Source of the DNA: M1-B18 sp048264125
GTDB lineage: Bacteria; Bacillota; Clostridia; Peptostreptococcales; Natronincolaceae
NCBI GenBank assembly: GCA_048264125.1
Contig: JBLXDM010000001.1
Location: 1 to 64,000 of the forward strand
Direction of reading: 5' to 3'
DNA length: 64,000 nucleotides
In this document: positions 33,143 through 42,287 of the stretch, in pieces
Numbering within the stretch: position 1 is the first letter of the stretch
How the letters are laid out: each line of letters starts with the position of its first letter
Translations under genes and position numbers: made by a program
Notes under the pieces: generated by a model
Seen by the model: the letters and a program-made list of their open reading frames with translations, nothing else
Told to the model about the DNA's origin: nothing
The model's database searches: none

Positions 33143-33399
33143 CACATACATAGAATATAGATAAATAAAGCGTATAGGGGGAGCCAAAGAGCTCCTCTTT
33201 AATTTATATAAATATGTCGGCTAAAATCGCAAATACTTGGCAAAGTATTGTATTATCAGATGCACAAAGGTATAATTATGGCAGATAAAGGTTATAGAGC
33301 TAGTATGGCTATTAGCTTACTAACCTTAAATTTGCAACAGGATGCTGAAGGAAAGCGGTGATTAAAATAAATTTATTTAGCATAATTCCGGAGCTGCCT

Positions 33400-33798
33400 T
33401 GAATTTGAGCAGGCAAATGACTATAAGGTAAAGGCGAGTATTATCTGGTCATTTATCTTGGCGGATATCACAACCATATAAGAAGAGAATTTATAAAAAG
33501 AATATATCAGCAAAATCCCAGCATAAATTATCTCCACTTTGGGGATATTGATGCAGGTGGATTTTATATACTAGAGCACTTAAAATGACAGACAGATGTA
33601 GAGTTCAAGCCCTATAAAATGGATATAGATACGTTAAAGGCTTATAGTAGGTATACAAAAAAGCTAACTGAAATTGATAGATTTAAGCTAGTGAAATTAC
33701 TTTACAGTGAGTATGGTAATGTCATTCAATACATGCTTGAAAACAACTGTAAATTAGAGCAAGAAGCAATTAACATAGGGAGAAAGGAGATACATAAT
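33400..33798 (+). pseudogene. Remnant of jetD (Wadjet plasmid-defence system), C-terminal Toprim-like part
   Basis: The translation reads LVIYLGGYHNHIRREFIKRI, then HFGDIDAGGFYILEHL, then after a TGA at 33586-33588, KPYKMDIDTLKAY, TKKLTEIDRFKL and VIQYMLENNCKLEQEAIN. This is the C-terminal part of JetD/DUF2220 proteins, the nuclease subunit of the SMC-like Wadjet system; GDIDAGG is the Toprim metal-binding region. A frameshift near 33455 and the nonsense codon break it, and the N-terminal part and jetA-C are absent. The end of the frame has lost its stop and runs in frame into the downstream DUF362 gene. The bases from 33143 to 33400 hold no recognisable gene. Confidence 0.75.
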
Positions 33799-34821
33799 AT
33801 GAGTAAGGTATATTTTATAAGAAATTCCGGCACGGATTACGCAGAACTAGGGAAGGAAGCACTAAGACTATTGGAAAAGGTAGTAGCTGATACCGATCAT
33901 CAGTTTGAAAAGGAGGTGCCTATAAAGGTTCACTTTGGAGAAAAGGGCAATACAACCTTTATACCGGCTGTCTGTTACGATGAAACAATTAATTATCTGA
34001 CAAAAATCGGTGTATCGCCCTCTTATATTGAAACCAATGTGCTGTACAGGGGGTCCAGAACAACTACCGACAAGCACATTCAAACTGCAATAAGCCATGG
34101 CTTTACACAGCTACCAATTATAATAGCGGATGGTGAAGTGGGCACCGAATATGATGAAATAGAAATAAACAAGGATTATATAGATAAGTGCAAAATTGGC
34201 AAGGCCTATGGTGGCTATAAGCAATATATTGTAATGAGCCATTTTAAGGGACATATCGAAGCGGGCTTTGGTGGCGCAATAAAGCAATTGGGCATGGGCT
34301 TTGCTGCAAGAGGAGGAAAGCTGGCCCAGCATTCAGGAATATCTCCTGTTGTTAGTGCAAAAAAATGTATTGCCTGTGGACTTTGTGCAGACAAATGTGA
34401 TTTTGATGCCATTTCAGTAAATGATACCGCAGAAATAGACGAAATCAAATGCGTAGGGTGTGCAGGATGCATTGCTGTTTGTCCTGTGGGTGCCATAAGA
34501 AACACATGGAGTGGCTCCAACTTCCTTGAGAAGCTGTCGGAGTATGCCTATGGCGCCGCAAAGGACAAGGATATTATCTACATTACCTTCCTGCATAATA
34601 TTACCAGTGACTGTGACTGTATAGGAAATGCAATGCATCCGATAGCAGAAAATATAGGTATTCTTGCAGGGAAGGACCCCGTGGCCTTAGACACCGCCTG
34701 TTTGGATTTGCTTCAGAAAAACAGCAGAGAGAAGCTATTTGAAAATGGCAGAATATCACTTCAGCATGGAGAAAAAATTGGATTGGGCTCAATGCAGTAT
34801 CAGCTCGAAGAAATCAAATAA
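33799..34821 (+). CDS. DUF362 protein with two [4Fe-4S] ferredoxin clusters
   Basis: A 340-residue protein. An N-terminal DUF362 region (about residues 1-185, with IKVHFGEKGNTTFIPA and SHFKGHIEAGFGGAIKQLGMG) is followed by two CxxCxxCxxxC motifs, CIACGLCADKC and CVGCAGCIAVCPVG, and a C-terminal DUF362 part (AGKDPVALDTACLDLL). Such proteins are common in anaerobes and act as redox or iron-sulfur proteins of uncertain partner. I chose the ATG at 33799, nine bases after AAAGGAGA; the 60 codons open upstream belong to the jetD remnant and are not part of this family. Confidence 0.88.
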   Translation: MSKVYFIRNSGTDYAELGKEALRLLEKVVADTDHQFEKEVPIKVHFGEKGNTTFIPAVCYDETINYLTKIGVSPSYIETNVLYRGSRTTTDKHIQTAISHGFTQLPIIIADGEVGTEYDEIEINKDYIDKCKIGKAYGGYKQYIVMSHFKGHIEAGFGGAIKQLGMGFAARGGKLAQHSGISPVVSAKKCIACGLCADKCDFDAISVNDTAEIDEIKCVGCAGCIAVCPVGAIRNTWSGSNFLEKLSEYAYGAAKDKDIIYITFLHNITSDCDCIGNAMHPIAENIGILAGKDPVALDTACLDLLQKNSREKLFENGRISLQHGEKIGLGSMQYQLEEIK

Positions 34822-34834
34822 GTGGGATGATGAT

Positions 34835-35008
34835 ATGAAGCACAACATACCTGATAAAAGAAAAATGAATACAATTGCCTTTGGAATTATTCTAGGTGTG
34901 GCTATAGGCATTATAATTGATAATATAGCAATCGGCATCGCGATTGGTGTTGCAATAGGAGCTGGATCTACTATTTCTAAAGGCAAGGACGATAGTAACA
35001 ATAAGTAG
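34835..35008 (+). CDS. Small glycine-zipper membrane protein
   Basis: A 57-residue product with a short basic N-terminus and a long hydrophobic stretch built of repeated GVAIGIII / AIGIAIGVAIGAG units, a glycine-zipper pattern that packs membrane helices. No family name or function can be given. The start at 34835 follows GTGGGATGATGAT, a weak ribosome site, 13 bases after the DUF362 gene; the frame is open upstream within that gene. Confidence 0.6.
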   Translation: MKHNIPDKRKMNTIAFGIILGVAIGIIIDNIAIGIAIGVAIGAGSTISKGKDDSNNK

Positions 35009-35145
35009 AGTTGAAATAGAGGAAATTGCATAATAAGCCATGGCGCTTTGTCACTCAGAGAATTGCTGAGGATAAAACGATCTAGGATAATAGCAAGCAA
35101 AGCATTCATTTGACTTCCCTTAGAAAAAAGGAGCTGTGTTAAAAC

Positions 35146-36114
35146 ATGAATTTTTATTTTGCACCTATGGAAGGCTTAACTGGGTATATTTATAGAAATG
35201 CCCATAATACTTTTTTTAATAATATTGATAAATATTTTTCGCCCTTTATAAGCACAAATCAGCACATAAGCTTTAAAACTAGAGAATTAAATGATATACT
35301 GCCCGAAAACAACCAAGGGCTTGTTTTAATTCCCCAGCTGTTAGGCAATAATGCAAGGGATTTTATAGACACTGCAAAGAAAATAAAGCTCTTGGGATAT
35401 AATGAGATTAATTTGAATCTGGGCTGTCCCTCTGGAACAGTAGTTTCAAAAAATAAGGGTTCTGGATTTCTTGCAAAGAGGGAAGAGCTTGATATCTTTT
35501 TAGAGGAGATTTTTTCTCATGCTGTAACGAAGATTTCAGTAAAAACTAGACTAGGTAAAGATAATCCTGAAGAATTCTATCATTTGATGGAAATCTATAA
35601 CAAATACCCTATAGAAGAGCTAATTATTCATCCTAGAATACAGAAGGATTTTTATAAAAACAAACCCAATCTAAAGGTCTTCCAGGAAGCCCGAGGCTTG
35701 AGTAAAAATCCGATTTGCTATAATGGTGATATTTTTAAAATAAAGGATTATGAAGGGATTACAACCAGTTTTGCTGATGTAAATACCTTTATGCTGGGAA
35801 GAGGGTTATTAGCCAATCCTAACCTTACATGTGCGATTAAGAAAAAAAATAAGCTGGAAAAAGCCCTGCTAAAGGACTTTCATGATAAACTGTATAGTGA
35901 CTATAAGGAAGTCTTGTTTGGGGACAGGAATATATTATTTAAGATGAAGGGTATATGGAGCTATATGATTGCAGTATTTGTAGATAGTGAAAAATACTCA
36001 AAGAAAATTAAGAAGGCAGAAAGACTAGCAGATTATGAAGAAGCAGTTTCAAGCCTATTTCGAGATCAGGATATTTTAGAGGACTATGAAGGGAGCTTCT
36101 TTTTCAAAGCATAG
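35146..36114 (+). CDS. tRNA-dihydrouridine synthase family protein
   Basis: A 322-residue FMN-dependent Dus enzyme that reduces uridine in tRNA D-loops. It starts NFYFAPMEGLTGYIYRNA, has NLNLGCPSGTVVSKNKGSGF with the catalytic cysteine (GCPSG), the FMN-phosphate-related YNGDIF and the LGRGLLANPNL segment. The C-terminal helical domain recognises tRNA. Its divergence from DusB suggests the lineage-specific Firmicute paralogue; the target uridine is unknown. AAAAGGAGCTG is the ribosome site. It is followed by a perfect head-to-head repeat hairpin. Confidence 0.9.
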   Translation: MNFYFAPMEGLTGYIYRNAHNTFFNNIDKYFSPFISTNQHISFKTRELNDILPENNQGLVLIPQLLGNNARDFIDTAKKIKLLGYNEINLNLGCPSGTVVSKNKGSGFLAKREELDIFLEEIFSHAVTKISVKTRLGKDNPEEFYHLMEIYNKYPIEELIIHPRIQKDFYKNKPNLKVFQEARGLSKNPICYNGDIFKIKDYEGITTSFADVNTFMLGRGLLANPNLTCAIKKKNKLEKALLKDFHDKLYSDYKEVLFGDRNILFKMKGIWSYMIAVFVDSEKYSKKIKKAERLADYEEAVSSLFRDQDILEDYEGSFFFKA

Positions 36115-36120
36115 AAGATA

Positions 36121-36184
36121 ACATGCCAAGGGGACGCTTTGTTTGACACGTGAAGGTGTCAAACAAAGCGTCCCCTTGGCATGT
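36121..36184. repeat. Perfect head-to-head pair of family 1 repeats (hairpin)
   Basis: Two perfect 29-base arms (ACATGCCAAGGGGACGC... and ...GCGTCCCCTTGGCATGT) around a GTGAAG loop, six bases after the dus stop. The most complete copy of the family in the window. Confidence 0.95.
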
Positions 36185-36370
36185 ATTCCAATATTACTTT
36201 TGTAATTTTGATGAAAATATCCTTGAAAAGAGTTGTTTTTTTATGTGTCAGCGTATCCTCGACGTTAGCCTCCCCTTGACATTTAAGTCCTTTAATGCTT
36301 ACAATTTTGTTAGAATAGCTTAAAGTATAAAGATTGATTTTCATTTTTTAGTGGGAAAGAGATGATAAAA

Positions 36371-37084
36371 ATGAAGGAAAAAATTATGGTGGTTGAGGAT
36401 GAGCAGAAGATTGCGGATGCAATCGCATATTCATTAAAAAGAGAGGGATATACCGTCGAGGTTGTCTATCATGGAGATAAAGCCTTAGAAAGGCTACGTG
36501 AATTTTCTCCTGATGCCATCATTTTAGATGTAATGCTGCCGGGGATGGATGGGTATGATATTCTTAAAAAGCTACAGAATAAAGGCTCTATTGGCGTTAT
36601 AATGCTGACGGCAAAGGAGGATATCGTCAACAAAATACTGGGACTGGAGCTAGGGGCGGATGATTATATAACAAAGCCCTTTGATATGAGGGAGCTTTTG
36701 GCACGCTTAAAGTCATTGCTAAGAAGAATGCAGGCAGCAGGAGAAAAGCAGGAAACTGACACCATTATGCTGAGTGGAGTGGCGCTTCATCTAAATAAAA
36801 GGACTGCTTATGCAGGCGATAAGCTGCTGGAGCTGACACCAAAGGAATATGATTTGCTGGCATTATTAATTTCTAGTCCCGATAGGGTTTATTCAAGGGA
36901 GCAGCTTTTAGATTTGGTATGGGGAATGGAGTATATTGGCGGTACCCGTACTGTGGATATTCATATACAAAGGCTGAGAAAAAAGCTGGGGCCGGATTTC
37001 AGTGAGATTATTCTGACCCTTCATGGTATTGGCTATAAAGCCTTAGGAGGTTACGGTGAGAACAAGTATAAAGATAAAATTTAG
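36371..37084 (+). CDS. OmpR-family response regulator
   Basis: A 237-residue response regulator. The receiver domain has the acidic pocket VVEDE (Glu9, Asp10), the phospho-acceptor Asp53 in ILDVMLPGMDG, Thr in MLTAKED and Lys in TKPFD. The C-terminal winged helix has LTPKEYDLL and the GGTRTVDIHIQRLRKKLG recognition region. I prefer the ATG at 36371, about nine bases after GGGAAAGAG; one at 36362 is possible. The next gene, its sensor kinase, starts inside its end. Confidence 0.93.
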   Translation: MKEKIMVVEDEQKIADAIAYSLKREGYTVEVVYHGDKALERLREFSPDAIILDVMLPGMDGYDILKKLQNKGSIGVIMLTAKEDIVNKILGLELGADDYITKPFDMRELLARLKSLLRRMQAAGEKQETDTIMLSGVALHLNKRTAYAGDKLLELTPKEYDLLALLISSPDRVYSREQLLDLVWGMEYIGGTRTVDIHIQRLRKKLGPDFSEIILTLHGIGYKALGGYGENKYKDKI

Positions 37085-38513
37085 TATTTTTTTAGCTGCC
37101 CTATTAATTCTTACAGTATTCATTTTAAGCCTTTTGGTGCTGAGGGGGATTGAAGCCAACCAGCAGGTGGAGTATGAGACGTATTTAGCTCAGCAGGCCC
37201 AAACTGCAAACATATATTTTATGCAGACAATTTTGGCTGAAGCCAATAAGGTGCCCCAAACCTTTTTGGAAACAAAGGGAGAGGAATTTGCTGAGGAATT
37301 GGCATTAATAAGCGGACAGCAATTGGCTTTGTATGACCATAAGGGGGAATTAGTCAGCAAGCGGGTAGCACATATGGACACCGAGGACATACAAAAAACA
37401 TTGGAATTTGCTTTGAATAATAAAACGGCTTATCTCATAGAGCAGGATTCGCTATATTATCTGACACCCCTAAGAGCAGGAAATCAGCAGGTGGGGGTTA
37501 TACAACTCTATTATTCCCTATCAGGGGAGCTTGATTTTTACAATCGTATCAGACAGCTATTTATCAATATAGGAGCAGGTGTGTTTTTTCTTAGCTTTAT
37601 CTTGGGATATTTTTATTTTAATTCCTTCGCTAATGGCATCATCAGGCTTGAAAGCATGGTGGACAAGATTCGGGAGGGACATTATGATACGGCCATACTC
37701 TTACGCAGGGATGAGATTGGAAGACTCAGCGAGGGTATTCATGCCATGAGCGGGAGAATTATGGAAACCATTCAGAATATGGAGGCGGAACAGAAAAAGC
37801 TAAACCTAGCCATCACTAAATTGTCCTTGCTGGATCAGCAGCAAAAGCAGTTTATAGGGAATGTAACCCATGAATTTAAAACACCATTAACCGCCATTAA
37901 AGCTTATATCGATTTATTGGAAATGTATCCCGATGATGAAAACCTGCTGGAAACGGCAAAAATTAATATCAAAAGTGAAACCCAAAGGCTTTATGAAATG
38001 GTTGAAAAGGTTTTGCAGCTATCCGCCATGGAAAAATATGATTTTGAATACAATAGGGAAAAGCTGGATGTAAAGCATGCAATTCAAACCGTCATCAACA
38101 GCCTGAAGGGTAAAATGGATAAGTTCGGAATCAAACTTCAAACCGAATTAGCCGAAGCCTATGTAGAGGCTGACAAAGACAGCATGACAATTATTCTGAT
38201 GAATCTGATGGACAATGCAATCAAATATAACAAACCAAGGGGCAATATATACATCAGGAATTACCTAGAGGATAATATGGTGATAATTGAAATTGCCGAT
38301 ACAGGCATTGGTATTCCAGATGAAGCGCTACACAAGATTTATGACCCCTTCTTTACTGTCGATAAAAACAGATCCCGGGAAAATGGAGGGGCAGGCCTAG
38401 GGCTTTCCCTTGCTAAAAGGTATGCCGAAACACAGGGTGGTTCCATAAGATTAGTGAGGACCGACTCAAAGGGCACGATCTTTAGAATTGTATTGCCAGC
38501 TTATGAAGTGTAG
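37056..38513 (+). CDS. Sensor histidine kinase
   Basis: A 485-residue membrane kinase. Helix 1 spans about residues 9-29, an extracellular sensor domain about 30-167, helix 2 about 168-190, followed by HAMP (about 190-245). The phosphorylated His272 lies in GNVTHEFKTPLT, and the ATPase domain shows NLMDNAIKYN, DTGIGIP and GAGLGLSLAKRYAE. It starts with GTG seven bases after TTAGGAGG and overlaps the regulator gene by 29 bases, so the pair is coupled. The signal is unknown. The lipoprotein gene downstream might be a target or a co-sensor. Confidence 0.94.
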   Translation: MRTSIKIKFSIFLAALLILTVFILSLLVLRGIEANQQVEYETYLAQQAQTANIYFMQTILAEANKVPQTFLETKGEEFAEELALISGQQLALYDHKGELVSKRVAHMDTEDIQKTLEFALNNKTAYLIEQDSLYYLTPLRAGNQQVGVIQLYYSLSGELDFYNRIRQLFINIGAGVFFLSFILGYFYFNSFANGIIRLESMVDKIREGHYDTAILLRRDEIGRLSEGIHAMSGRIMETIQNMEAEQKKLNLAITKLSLLDQQQKQFIGNVTHEFKTPLTAIKAYIDLLEMYPDDENLLETAKINIKSETQRLYEMVEKVLQLSAMEKYDFEYNREKLDVKHAIQTVINSLKGKMDKFGIKLQTELAEAYVEADKDSMTIILMNLMDNAIKYNKPRGNIYIRNYLEDNMVIIEIADTGIGIPDEALHKIYDPFFTVDKNRSRENGGAGLGLSLAKRYAETQGGSIRLVRTDSKGTIFRIVLPAYEV

Positions 38514-38624
38514 GTAAGAAAAACAATTAACAGCCTTGAAGCATTTGTTTACATTTTTGAAACAGCTGTGTATATTATAGAAATAATCTCTTGATAAGAT
38601 ATACATATAGAGGAGGCGAGTTAA

Positions 38625-39740
38625 ATGAAAAATACTAAAAAACAAAAAGCTATATTAATATTGGCATTACTTTTAATCATCACTGCTTGTAGTAAGGATA
38701 GTGATAAAGATAGGGAGACCATCAAGGAACCCGGGAAAACCATAACCATCATTGATGACGACGGTAAGGGGGCTGGCGAGCCTGGTATTGCAGTGGTAAA
38801 AATTGACCGATATGAGAATATAGCAATTACAGACTGGTTAAATGAAAACACGGTGATTGTTTCAAAGGAAAACACCTCATTGGATAAATTAACCCTGTCA
38901 GAGCTGGCGGATTCTTATCCAAGAAGCCTATACCAGTATAACCTTGATACTGAGGAATATCAGCTGTTAAAGGAACAAAAAAATACAAATCTGGGAGGCG
39001 CGACCCTATCACCTGATAAGAAAAACCTGCTATACTATGAGTACACTTTAGGCGACCCTGCCTTCTACGTGATGAATATGGATACGCTAAATGCCTTTGG
39101 AATACGTGGAGATAACATAGCAGCAGCTATGAGTGCTAAGTGGGCGGATAGCGAAAGTGTAATTGGTACAGCCTACAGTGGAGATGCCTATTTAGCCAGT
39201 ACAGCAGGTAAAATCAGTGTAATCGCTGAAATAGAGGGGGAGGCTTTATTCATTGTTGAGAAGATAAAGGATAGCTTTTATTACAACACAAACTCTGATG
39301 GGGGCTTATGGCGGGTTGATTTAACTACAAAGGAGAAGGTAAGCATGGGACTAAGCAATGTTTACGGTGTTTTACCTTCGCCGGACGGAAATCAAATGCT
39401 GGTATTACAGAATATCGGTGCTAAGAAAACATTGACGCTTTCCGATACCGATGGAGGCAATAAAAAAATCATTGCAGAAGGCACAGAGCTGGATGGCGTT
39501 TCATGGTCTCCGGATCAAAGAATGATAGCCTACAATTTAAAATCTGAAGTGAATAGCACAAGTGTAAACGGTCTTTATATCTACGATATGCTGACCGGTG
39601 AGGCTACACAAATAGCAGTGGATATACAATACTTGAGTACCAGCTGGAGCCCTTCAGGTGAAGAGCTTGCTTTCACAGAATGGGACGGAACAAAATATAA
39701 CAGCAGCATCGTTTATTTAAAGTATTCCTTAAAAAAATAA
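38625..39740 (+). CDS. Lipoprotein with TolB/WD40-like beta-propeller
   Basis: A 371-residue exported lipoprotein. The signal peptide ends in LLIITAC with Cys22 as the lipid anchor, followed by an acidic, Asp/Lys-rich linker. The rest consists of repeated SPDKKNLLYYEY, PSPDGNQMLVL, SWSPDQRMIAYNL and SWSPSGEELAFTEW blocks, each a TolB-like (PD40) propeller blade. No enzymatic motif is seen. It follows the two-component system on the same strand after 111 bases with its own AGAGGAGGCG site, so it may be a member of that regulon. Confidence 0.8.
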   Translation: MKNTKKQKAILILALLLIITACSKDSDKDRETIKEPGKTITIIDDDGKGAGEPGIAVVKIDRYENIAITDWLNENTVIVSKENTSLDKLTLSELADSYPRSLYQYNLDTEEYQLLKEQKNTNLGGATLSPDKKNLLYYEYTLGDPAFYVMNMDTLNAFGIRGDNIAAAMSAKWADSESVIGTAYSGDAYLASTAGKISVIAEIEGEALFIVEKIKDSFYYNTNSDGGLWRVDLTTKEKVSMGLSNVYGVLPSPDGNQMLVLQNIGAKKTLTLSDTDGGNKKIIAEGTELDGVSWSPDQRMIAYNLKSEVNSTSVNGLYIYDMLTGEATQIAVDIQYLSTSWSPSGEELAFTEWDGTKYNSSIVYLKYSLKK

Positions 39741-39758
39741 AATGCAGGTGTCTATAAA

Positions 39759-39796
39759 GATAGCTTTCTCTTGGAATGGAGGAGGCTATCTTTTTG
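39759..39796 (+). terminator. Intrinsic terminator after the propeller lipoprotein gene
   Basis: GATAGC and GCTATC pair, with partial pairing of CTTTCTC and GAGGAGG inside, and TTTTT follows. Confidence 0.85.
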
Positions 39797-39829
39797 ATTT
39801 TAACAATTAGCAAAATAATTTCGAATTTA

Positions 39830-39878
39830 TTGACGGCTAACATTTGTTAGCTTATAATAAAGATAACAAATGTTAGCC
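39830..39878 (+). promoter_or_regulatory. Promoter with large dyad operator, probably TetR autoregulation
   Basis: TTGACG, a 17-base spacer and TATAAT form a strong sigma-A promoter. GGCTAACATTTGTTA (39835-39849) and TAACAAATGTTAGCC (39864-39878) are perfect 15-base inverted repeats that bracket the -10 box. Each arm also contains its own dyad (TAACA-TT-TGTTA). The TetR gene begins 17 bases later. Confidence 0.85.
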
Positions 39879-39894
39879 AACGAGGAGAAGAACA

Positions 39895-40530
39895 ATGTAT
39901 CATAATAAGGATTTGACTACCAAGGAAAAAATTCTATATGCTTCGATAGATTTATTTGCGCAAAAGGGCTTCAGGGAGGTCTCGGTCCGTGAGCTTGCAG
40001 CGGCAGTGGGAATAAAGGCCAGCTCCCTATACAAGCATTTTGAAAGCAAGGAGGATATACTTGATCATATCTTCATGCTCTTCAGGGAGAGGATGGCTCA
40101 GACGGTATTAGAGAAAGAGGAGCTTAAGGGGAATGTTCATATTATTTCTCCTGAGGATTTTTTCAAGGAATCCTTTGAAAGGTTTAAGCAGGTGATGTGG
40201 CAGCCTGAGATTGTAAAAATATCAAAGATCATAACCATAGAACAGCAACGAAACCAGGCAGTCAGACAGTTTTTCATTGGAGAGCTCATCGAAAAGCCAA
40301 CTGAAATTCTGAGATATGCCTTTGATCTGATGATTGAAAATGGTCTAATTGACCCGGTGGACACCAGCGTGTTGGCAGAGGAATACAATGCCTATGTGGT
40401 CTTCCTATATTTTGAGCAAAATTTTCTAAGGGATGCTCTGGACCTTAACGAAATTGAAAGAAAAATGAAGCAGCACAATGATTTTTATTCCCACCATATT
40501 CTTATTAGGAAGGGAGACAGGAGAAAATGA
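39895..40530 (+). CDS. TetR/AcrR-family transcriptional regulator
   Basis: A 211-residue TetR-family repressor. The N-terminal helix-turn-helix is DLFAQKGFREVSVRELAAAV GIKASSLYKHF in the first 60 residues, and the rest is the ligand-binding core. It overlaps the flavoprotein gene by 4 bases, so both are made from the same mRNA. The palindromic operator in front of it suggests autorepression relieved by a ligand that may be a substrate of the flavoprotein. Confidence 0.92.
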   Translation: MYHNKDLTTKEKILYASIDLFAQKGFREVSVRELAAAVGIKASSLYKHFESKEDILDHIFMLFRERMAQTVLEKEELKGNVHIISPEDFFKESFERFKQVMWQPEIVKISKIITIEQQRNQAVRQFFIGELIEKPTEILRYAFDLMIENGLIDPVDTSVLAEEYNAYVVFLYFEQNFLRDALDLNEIERKMKQHNDFYSHHILIRKGDRRK

Positions 40531-41312
40531 AGATATTAGCCATTATTGGGAGCCCACGAAAAAACGGAAATACCTATCGAGTGGTTGAAGAAGTGAATAA
40601 AAGGCTTTTAGCCTACGACAAAGATATTGATTTCGAATACCTTTTCCTGAAGGACCATCATATTATGATGTGTACTGGCTGCTTCATATGCATATCCCAG
40701 GGAGAGGATAAATGCCCCTTAAAGGACGATTGTAAGCTAATAGAAAGCAAAATGAGTGAGGCTCAGGGTATTATCTTTGCTGCTCCAACCTATGCAATGG
40801 GGGTGCCTGGACTGATGAAAAACTTCATAGATCGGTTTGCCTACACCTGTCACCGACCGTCATTCTTTGATAAAACGATTATGGCCGTCTCAACAGTTGG
40901 TGGGGTTAGAGGGGTAAAGCAGACATTAGAGCAGCTTTCAATATTGACTGGCGGCGGCCGGCTTGCCTATAAGCTTGGTGTATCCTCACCTCCTATTCCT
41001 ATGGGAGTATACGAAAGGAAAGCAAAGAAGGAAATTGAAAAGGCATCTAAGGCCTTCTATCTTTCTATAACAAGACAGGAGAAAAAGCTTCCGGGTCCAG
41101 CAGATTGGGCTTGGTTTCATTCCTTCAAGACATTTTGCTCCTACAAGTCTTATCAGCGGGTTTGTCCTGCAGACCATTCATACTATAAGGAGAAGGCAGA
41201 GTACTTTTATCCGATAGAAGGTCACCCCTTGCGGCGACTTCTAGGTAAGGCATTTAAGGCCATAATGAAGCTAAGCTTTGGATTTATGATCGACACTGAC
41301 GATATAAAGTGA
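40527..41312 (+). CDS. Flavodoxin-like NAD(P)H-dependent oxidoreductase
   Basis: A 261-residue flavodoxin-fold protein. The FMN phosphate loop is IIGSPRKNGNTYRVV at the N-terminus, and FAAPTYAMGVPGLMKNFIDRF is the second flavin segment. It has a cysteine cluster (CTGCFICISQGEDKCPLKDDC) of the iron-sulfur flavoprotein type, so it may carry a [4Fe-4S] cluster. Family members reduce FMN, quinones or xenobiotics. Co-transcription with a TetR regulator suggests an inducible detoxification role. A head-to-head repeat hairpin follows the stop. Confidence 0.88.
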   Translation: MKILAIIGSPRKNGNTYRVVEEVNKRLLAYDKDIDFEYLFLKDHHIMMCTGCFICISQGEDKCPLKDDCKLIESKMSEAQGIIFAAPTYAMGVPGLMKNFIDRFAYTCHRPSFFDKTIMAVSTVGGVRGVKQTLEQLSILTGGGRLAYKLGVSSPPIPMGVYERKAKKEIEKASKAFYLSITRQEKKLPGPADWAWFHSFKTFCSYKSYQRVCPADHSYYKEKAEYFYPIEGHPLRRLLGKAFKAIMKLSFGFMIDTDDIK

Positions 41313-41325
41313 ATTTTGAAGGGGT

Positions 41326-41381
41326 GTCAAGGGGACGCTTTGTTTGACACGTTTTGGTGTCAAACAAAGCGTCCCCTTGAC
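41326..41381. repeat. Head-to-head pair of family 1 repeats (hairpin)
   Basis: Two perfect 25-base arms (GTCAAGGGGACGCTTTGTTT then GACAC and its complement) around a GTTTTG loop. Confidence 0.95.
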
Positions 41382-41476
41382 TTTTATTGGTTAAAAGATA
41401 GACAAAAAAAGCAAAAGCTTAAATTTACATAGCTTATGATGATACATTATAATAAGAGAATAGGAGGCGAGGGAAT

Positions 41477-42202
41477 ATGACCTTGAAGTGCGAAATCAGA
41501 ACATATACGGAAAAATCACATACCCACCATCATTCCTTTAACCAACTAATATTGCCCCTACAGGGTAAGCTTATGATTAAGACCGATAGGCATCAGCTGG
41601 AGCTGGACGAGCAGCATTTATTCTTTGTCCCCTTCCAGTGCTCCCATTCCTTTCATGGCTCCTATAGAAATGAGTTTTTGGTGCTGGATATTCCTAATGA
41701 GATTGGACAGGTCTCTAGGATAAAAGGCTTCAATTTCGAAGGGCTAGAGCTGCTAGATGAAAAATGGAAGTCCCTTAGATATTTGTTTCTCGAAGAAATC
41801 AAACGTCAGAACAAAAGCGCATTACTTAATCTCGCCGGCTATGCCGTAAGCCTATTAGGGGAAGAAAAAATGTCGGCCTCTATAGGATATATACATGATA
41901 ATCTTGATAAAAGTCTATCATTAGCACAGCTGGCTTTAATGGAGAATTACAGTGAATCCTATTATACAGAGTGGTTTCGAAGGTATACAGGCATGACTCC
42001 TAATGTGTATATTCAGAGGCTGAGAATGGAGAGGGCAAAGCTGCTGCTGGCGGATACCAATAAGAGCTTATTAACAATATCTGAGGAGCTAGGGTATCAG
42101 CAGCAATCCTCCTTTACCAGATTATTTAAAAATCATATGCATATGTCGCCTAATGAATATCGTAGAGCATGCCCCAAAATGGGCAAAAACAAAGGGGTTT
42201 AG
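41477..42202 (+). CDS. AraC-family transcriptional regulator with cupin domain
   Basis: A 241-residue AraC/XylS-type activator. The N-terminal cupin (SHTHHHSFNQLILPLQG and FFVPFQCSHSF) binds an effector and the C-terminal 100 residues carry two helix-turn-helix units (SLAQLALMENYSESYYTEWF and SISEELGYQQQSSFTRLFK-like). AGGAGGCGAGG is its ribosome site. It lies directly upstream of an EamA transporter gene on the same strand, which is its probable target. Confidence 0.9.
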   Translation: MTLKCEIRTYTEKSHTHHHSFNQLILPLQGKLMIKTDRHQLELDEQHLFFVPFQCSHSFHGSYRNEFLVLDIPNEIGQVSRIKGFNFEGLELLDEKWKSLRYLFLEEIKRQNKSALLNLAGYAVSLLGEEKMSASIGYIHDNLDKSLSLAQLALMENYSESYYTEWFRRYTGMTPNVYIQRLRMERAKLLLADTNKSLLTISEELGYQQQSSFTRLFKNHMHMSPNEYRRACPKMGKNKGV

Positions 42203-42236
42203 GCTAAGAAAAATTTGCCTTAATTGTTTATTATAT

Positions 42237-42272
42237 TGATTATGATTAACCATCGAGAATACATCATAATCA
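42237..42272 (+). promoter_or_regulatory. Dyad upstream of the EamA gene, candidate AraC operator
   Basis: TGATTATGAT (42237-42246) and ATCATAATCA (42263-42272) are perfect inverted 10-mers with a 16-base spacer, in the gap between the AraC regulator and the transporter it probably controls. Confidence 0.5.
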
Positions 42273-42287
42273 TGAAGGAGAATAGAA

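Noticed and set aside
33619..34821. Single 400-residue protein
   Set aside because: The first 60 residues belong to the jetD remnant; a ribosome site and the family start both point to 33799 for the DUF362 protein.
35019..35034. 16-base repeat GAGGAAATTGCATAAT shared with 60364
   Set aside because: Only two copies, with unrelated flanks beyond the 16-mer; could be chance or a minor remnant, so not claimed as an element.
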